This document shows, piece by piece, positions 60,100 through 64,000 of a DNA stretch of 64,000 nucleotides (position 1 is its first letter; every line of letters starts with the position of its first letter). The translations under genes were made by a program, and so were the position numbers. Below the pieces are notes generated by a model. That model was not told the DNA's origin, searched no databases, and saw only the letters and a list, made by a program, of their open reading frames with translations. Location: the NCBI RefSeq assembly GCF_900112445.1, contig NZ_FOYY01000003.1, forward strand, positions 817,960-881,959, written 5' to 3'. The stretch comes from Thiomicrospira sp. ALE5. GTDB taxonomy: Bacteria; Pseudomonadota; Gammaproteobacteria; Thiomicrospirales; Thiomicrospiraceae.

Positions 60100-61503
60100 T
60101 TAATGTATAACACCAAGCTCAGTGAGTTTTTGTTTTAAAGCTCGAGTGACTCTTGCGGGTAAACCAGCAAAACTGCCATTACTCATAAAGACGACATCAT
60201 CGCCCTGTTGGATCTGCGCCATTAAGCCCTCATACAAGGCTTCATAATTCGAAAAAATTTTAATATGACGCTTAAACCGGACTGCTTCTGGCAATTTCCA
60301 ACCCCATTTGGGGTCAATATATAACAATACTTGATCTGCTGAATCAAAAGCGGCCACCAGCTGCTCACTAAACACACCCATGCGCATCGTATTTGATCGT
60401 GGTTCACACACGGCCACCAGTCGTCGTGGTGTTGCAGATAAGGCTATCTTAGCTTGCTGTCCTGCCAAAGTTGTCGCAATGGCTGTCGGGTGGTGTGCAA
60501 AATCATCATACAGATTAATATCTGCCAAATTCGCGAGATGAGACATACGACGCTTCACCCCTTTAAATGAAGCCATAGCACTAATGGCCTGCGCAACAGG
60601 CACACCAGCATGCTGCGCTGCAATAATAGCGCTCATCGCATTACGAACGTTATGGACACCGGTTAAGGTCCAACTAATCACACCCTGCAAATCGCCTTTA
60701 AACCAGACTTCAAACTCACTGGCATCGGGTTTAATCAGGACCCAATGCCAATGAGAATCAGCGGCTGGCTGTTCGGCATTGTGACGGCAAACCGGCGTCC
60801 AACAGCCACGATCGAGTACTGAATCGAGTGCGGATTCCTGTGCGGGCATCACAATTAGACCATTGCTTGGCACCGTTCGGACAAGATGGTGAAATTGTGT
60901 TTGAATCGCAGTTAAGTCAGGGAAAATATCAGCGTGGTCAAACTCTAAGTTGTTCAACACCAAGGTTCTTGGGTGATAATGAACAAACTTGGATCGTTTA
61001 TCAAAAAAAGCGGTATCGTATTCATCGGCCTCGACTACAAAAAATGGCGCTGAACCAAGACGTGCTGACTGGCCAAAGTTCTCAGGCACCCCGCCAATTA
61101 AAAACCCTGGCGCCAGGCCTGCTGACTCTAAAATCCAACTTAACATGGCCGATGTAGAGGTTTTTCCATGTGTGCCTGCCACACCCAACACCCAGCGATC
61201 TTTTAGTAGATAACGCGCTAGCCACTCAGGCCCTGAACAATAAGCTTGATGACGATTTAGGGTCGCTTCGACCGCTAGCATGCCACGGGTCATGGCATTA
61301 CCTATAACCACTAGATCAATATCCTGATCCAAAAAACTTAAATCATCTAAATCAGATATGGCAATACCCGCTTGCGCTAATTGATCACTCATGGGAGGGT
61401 AGATGGCTTTATCTGAACCGCTAACCTGGTGACCCATCGCTTTTGCAAGCTGCGCCACGCCACCCATAAATGTTCCTGCAATACCTAAAATATGTATACG
61501 CAT
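60100..61503 (-). CDS. mpl: UDP-N-acetylmuramate:L-alanyl-gamma-D-glutamyl-meso-diaminopimelate ligase
   Basis: About 467 residues of the Mur ligase family. MRIHILGIAGTFMGGVAQLAKAMGHQVSGSD is the UDP-binding start, GVAGTHGKTSTSAML the P-loop, EADEYDTAFFDKRSKF distinguishes Mpl from MurC, and DDFAHHPTAI is the C-terminal motif. It re-attaches recycled tripeptide to UDP-MurNAc, linking with the MurU/AmgK route encoded at 21.6-23.4 kb. The ATG at 61503 has AGGAG five bases upstream; a longer frame from 61524 is less likely. Confidence 0.95.
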   Translation of the reverse strand: MRIHILGIAGTFMGGVAQLAKAMGHQVSGSDKAIYPPMSDQLAQAGIAISDLDDLSFLDQDIDLVVIGNAMTRGMLAVEATLNRHQAYCSGPEWLARYLLKDRWVLGVAGTHGKTSTSAMLSWILESAGLAPGFLIGGVPENFGQSARLGSAPFFVVEADEYDTAFFDKRSKFVHYHPRTLVLNNLEFDHADIFPDLTAIQTQFHHLVRTVPSNGLIVMPAQESALDSVLDRGCWTPVCRHNAEQPAADSHWHWVLIKPDASEFEVWFKGDLQGVISWTLTGVHNVRNAMSAIIAAQHAGVPVAQAISAMASFKGVKRRMSHLANLADINLYDDFAHHPTAIATTLAGQQAKIALSATPRRLVAVCEPRSNTMRMGVFSEQLVAAFDSADQVLLYIDPKWGWKLPEAVRFKRHIKIFSNYEALYEGLMAQIQQGDDVVFMSNGSFAGLPARVTRALKQKLTELGVIH

Positions 61504-61511
61504 AGCCACTC

Positions 61512-61547
61512 CTGATGTTTGCACTATTATAGCTTTTTAAACATCAG
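61512..61547 (-). promoter_or_regulatory. mpl promoter bracketed by an inverted repeat
   Basis: On the minus strand a TATAAT (61531-61526) serves as -10 for mpl; the -35 is weak. It is flanked by a perfect nine-base inverted repeat, CTGATGTTT and AAACATCAG (arms 61547-61539 and 61520-61512). The downstream arm runs into the mpl ribosome-binding site AGGAG (61513-61509). This arrangement fits a repressor operator over the promoter. Confidence 0.55.
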
Positions 61548-61551
61548 AAAT

Positions 61552-61578
61552 AAAAAAACTCAGCACAAGGCTGAGTTT
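61552..61578 (-). terminator. intrinsic terminator of the DUF2189 gene
   Basis: On the minus strand AAACTCAGC (61578-61570) pairs with GCTGAGTTT (61564-61556), continuing into a T-run. It ends the DUF2189 transcript just before the mpl promoter. Confidence 0.88.
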
Positions 61579-61599
61579 AGGGGGAAAGCGATTTACGGA

Positions 61600-62442
61600 T
61601 TATTTAGAAGCTGGAACGATCTTAACTAGATCATTAAATGCGTGCCAACTCGCATAACCCAATAATGGCATTACAATCAGCATTCCCAAACCAAGTGAGA
61701 AGATAGCTACTGCCAACAATACCGCAATGACTGTAGCCCATGCCGCCATGACTAGTTTGTTTTCCATAGAAATTTGGAAACTAATAATCATCGCTTGCAC
61801 TGCACCAATATTCTTATCTTTCATTAATAATGGAATAGTGACCACACTAATGGTGAATACAAACGCTGTTAATGCAATGGCTAGCAAAGCGAAATAGGTC
61901 ATAAATGTAAGACCTGCTTCAGATAACACAAAGCCCATTAAGCCCAAAGATGGATCGACAATTAGTAATCCATGTGATTGCGCAACAATCGCGGCAAGCA
62001 ATGGAGTAAAGATAGCCCATGCAGCCGTAATAACACCCAATACCGCCGCATAGAAACCAATATCACCGGCATTCGCTTTCCAGGACACCATTGAATCAAA
62101 CAACTTTGGCTTTTCACCTGCTTCAAGCTGCTTAGCGGTGTAATACAGACCCGTTGCAAGGAAGGGTGATAACATTACAAAAACGGTTGCAATGGTAAAC
62201 ATGTGAATCGGATTATGTCTAAATGACAAGAACACTAATAAGACTGATAGCGCCATTATTGCACCATAAAATAAAGAAATACCCGGTGCTTCAGCCATAT
62301 CTTGCCAGCCGCGTTTTAACCAACTTGCTATGTCAGTTAGCTTGGCATCGGTTGAAATAATATGTTCACCTTGTTCGGTGACATGATCGTGGATATGATC
62401 GTTAGATGGAGCATGACCATAAACTTGAGTATTGCCAGACAT
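61600..62442 (-). CDS. DUF2189 family membrane protein
   Basis: A 280-residue inner-membrane protein with about six helices. The N-terminal 40 residues are soluble and His/Asp-rich (APSNDHIHDHVTEQ), followed by WLKRGWQDMAEAPGISLFYGAIM, which is the DUF2189 signature, and PLLMKDKNIGAVQAMIISFQI in the second half. Function is unknown; relatives occasionally lie near respiratory oxidase genes. The 214-base divergent gap to rnd is AT-rich with no promoter I can assign firmly. Confidence 0.85.
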   Translation of the reverse strand: MSGNTQVYGHAPSNDHIHDHVTEQGEHIISTDAKLTDIASWLKRGWQDMAEAPGISLFYGAIMALSVLLVFLSFRHNPIHMFTIATVFVMLSPFLATGLYYTAKQLEAGEKPKLFDSMVSWKANAGDIGFYAAVLGVITAAWAIFTPLLAAIVAQSHGLLIVDPSLGLMGFVLSEAGLTFMTYFALLAIALTAFVFTISVVTIPLLMKDKNIGAVQAMIISFQISMENKLVMAAWATVIAVLLAVAIFSLGLGMLIVMPLLGYASWHAFNDLVKIVPASK

Positions 62443-62656
62443 GATTGCCTCCTTTATCGATTATTTAAATCTAAGGTACAACCCTCTGTGAAACCCTTTT
62501 CTCCTAGATCGCTTTACGATTAAATTATGAGGGTTATAACTTTTGCTACAGCTTTACAATAACAAATTTTTATACCAAATTTATAATAGATAATTCTTAG
62601 GTTTACATAACTAAACTTGATAGAATCTTTTCATAATATTTAAACAAGACACCCTA

Positions 62657-63820
62657 ATGAATTACCAACTTATCACTGATACCCAAACGCTAAACCAGCT
62701 CTGTCAAGGCCTTCTCAAAGAAAAATGGCTCGCCATCGATACTGAATTTATGCGCCAAGATACTTTTTTTGCGCAGCTTGCTATGATTCAAATTGCGATA
62801 CCCAGCCTTGAAGTTTACTTAATTGACCCCTTATCAATTGATGATTTAGATGCACTTTGGGCTTTATTGGCAGACAAAAAAGTTTTAAAGGTGTTTCACG
62901 CTGCGCGACAAGACCTTGAAGTGTTGTATCAACACGCTTATGTCATGCCAGGCCCGATTTTTGATACGCAAGTAGCGGGTGTATTTTTAGGCTTAGGTGA
63001 TCAAGCGGGGTATGCGCGCCTGGTCGAGACCTTTTGTAATGATAAGATAAACAAAGATCAAGCACGCACACCTTGGTTAGAACGTCCGCTACTTGCAGAG
63101 CAATTGGAATATGCTGCAGCAGATGTTTGGTACTTGGCGCAGGCCTATCCAAAAATCCTGCATCTACTTACCCCAACCCAACGCCAAGCACTCGAAGCAG
63201 ACTTTAATGCCCTAACTGATCCAACCCTGTACGCTATTGAACCAGACCGGGCCTGGTTGCGAATTAAATTACTATCGGGCTTAAAACCAAAACAATTAGG
63301 TGTATTAAAACAACTTGCCGCATGGCGAGAAAGGCAGGCAGTCGAACGCAATCAACCTCGAAAATGGGTTATCTCTGATGATGCTTTACTACAACTCGCT
63401 AAACGCCCCGTTCGAACAGTCGAGGAACTACCAAAGCTCAATAAACTTACGCCAGAAATTATCCGCGAGCAAGGCGCAGATCTTATCAACCAATTGGACT
63501 TAACGCTTCAAAACCCAGACTGTTGGCCAGAACTACCCGAGCCCATTGCACTTAATACTAACCAGCAAACCCTGTTACCCGTGCTGCTAGCCATTAGCCA
63601 ACAAACTGCATCTACACATGGAATTCATCTACCCAATTTAGCTAATAAGCAAGAACTGGCGGCCTTAATACTCAATCAACCCTCCCAACTCAACCAGGGC
63701 TGGCGTCATGTATTATTAGGCAAAAAATTACAACAATTTTTACAAGGCCAACTCCACTTGCGTGTTGACAATAAGCTTGCAATTCAACCCAGGCTTGAAT
63801 TAGCTGCCCCCTTATTTTGA
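62657..63820 (+). CDS. rnd: ribonuclease D
   Basis: A 387-residue RNase D. The DEDDy exonuclease residues are seen in WLAIDTEFMRQDTF (Asp28, Glu30), VFHAARQDLEVL and YAAADVWYLAQ, followed by two HRDC-like helical domains. It trims tRNA 3' ends. The length is as in E. coli (375). The ATG at 62657 gives the standard start. Confidence 0.95.
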   Translation: MNYQLITDTQTLNQLCQGLLKEKWLAIDTEFMRQDTFFAQLAMIQIAIPSLEVYLIDPLSIDDLDALWALLADKKVLKVFHAARQDLEVLYQHAYVMPGPIFDTQVAGVFLGLGDQAGYARLVETFCNDKINKDQARTPWLERPLLAEQLEYAAADVWYLAQAYPKILHLLTPTQRQALEADFNALTDPTLYAIEPDRAWLRIKLLSGLKPKQLGVLKQLAAWRERQAVERNQPRKWVISDDALLQLAKRPVRTVEELPKLNKLTPEIIREQGADLINQLDLTLQNPDCWPELPEPIALNTNQQTLLPVLLAISQQTASTHGIHLPNLANKQELAALILNQPSQLNQGWRHVLLGKKLQQFLQGQLHLRVDNKLAIQPRLELAAPLF

Positions 63821-63845
63821 CCTGATATATTCAAAGGAACACACT

Positions 63846-64000
63846 ATGCATAATGCACTTTACGCTCAAGCCGGCGGCGTCACAGCCGTCATTAACGCAA
63901 GTGCGGTGGGTGTCATTGAAACCCTTCGCCAATATAATCAAACCCCGCGCATATTTGCGGCCATTAATGGCATTGAAGGCTTACTGAATGAGGAACTAGT
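63846..64000 (+). CDS. pfp: 6-phosphofructokinase, pyrophosphate-type, 5' part only
   Basis: The frame opens at ATG 63846 with AAAGGA eight bases upstream and stays open to the window end. The 51 visible residues, with LYAQAGGVTAVINASAVGVIETL and then FAAINGIEGLLNEEL, match the substrate-binding start of pyrophosphate-dependent phosphofructokinase. It would interconvert fructose 6-phosphate and the 1,6-bisphosphate using PPi. PPi-type is favoured by AQAGGVTAVINAS; the deciding residues are beyond the window. Confidence 0.75.
   Translation, partial: MHNALYAQAGGVTAVINASAVGVIETLRQYNQTPRIFAAINGIEGLLNEEL

Overview
The window is a stretch of gammaproteobacterial chromosome with moderate GC. Gene order (mreBCD-mrdA-rodA-dacA-ybeD-lipB-lipA; lptD-surA-pdxA-rsmA-apaH; dapF-DUF484-xerC-hslV; ubiE-ubiJ-ubiB), the GatCAB operon and a pyrophosphate-type phosphofructokinase at the right edge suggest a sulfur-oxidising Thiomicrospira / Hydrogenovibrio / Thiomicrorhabdus-type bacterium. 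That placement is inferred from content and order only; there is no rRNA or tRNA gene in the window to test it.

Layout. 1-2.6 kb: gatC-gatA-gatB (minus strand, gatB cut by the left edge), divergent from 2.7-13.1 kb: cell-shape and wall genes mreB, mreC, mreD, mrdA, rodA, dacA and a D-amino-acid transaminase, running into ybeD, lipB, lipA and hslO. 13.2-20.5 kb: an outer-membrane protein, a small HTH regulator, and a sensory block made of a BLUF blue-light receptor, a CheB-CheR-PAS fusion and a PAS-GGDEF-EAL protein. 20.4-23.4 kb (minus): yaaA, an orphan HicA-like gene, and the murU-amgK muropeptide-recycling pair. 23.5-30.1 kb: lptD-surA-pdxA-rsmA-apaH plus a small membrane protein. 30.2-41.7 kb: mixed accessory genes (DUF4168 protein, bolA-like, ferredoxin, chrA, an AAA/PD-(D/E)XK protein, a porin, a metallophosphoesterase split by an in-frame stop, a chemoreceptor, a PhoX-like phosphatase). 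42-47 kb: clpB behind a clear sigma-32-type promoter, a YdcF-like protein and a methyltransferase. 47.1-52.4 kb (minus): selD-mnmH-dapF-DUF484-xerC-hslV, with hslU 5 kb away on the other strand. 52.5-57.5 kb: hslU, a DUF4160/DUF2442 pair, DUF971, ubiE, a short UbiJ-like gene and ubiB. 57.5-64 kb: a TonB-dependent receptor, DUF1840, mpl, DUF2189, rnd and the start of pfp.

The most striking signal is not a gene. The palindrome CAGGCCTG occurs 35 times in 64 kb, where about one copy is expected by chance. Its flanks are also constrained: C or G on the left in 35/35 copies, C or G on the right in 34/35, giving a 12-base consensus ASCAGGCCTGST. Almost all copies lie inside coding sequence on either strand, so it behaves like a genome-wide iterated palindrome (comparable in kind to cyanobacterial HIP1 or to DNA-uptake signals) rather than a mobile repeat.

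Other notable points: an Hsp33 that has lost two of its four zinc/redox cysteines; a SurA with one parvulin domain instead of two; a metallophosphoesterase interrupted by an in-frame TAG; the first 20 codons of a Phd/YefM-type antitoxin left as a remnant; hslV and hslU on opposite strands; a UbiJ-like protein without its SCP2 domain; and hairpins in the leaders of the porin, chemoreceptor and mpl genes. No tRNA, rRNA, CRISPR array, insertion sequence or prophage was recognised. No gene-free gap exceeds about 290 bases.
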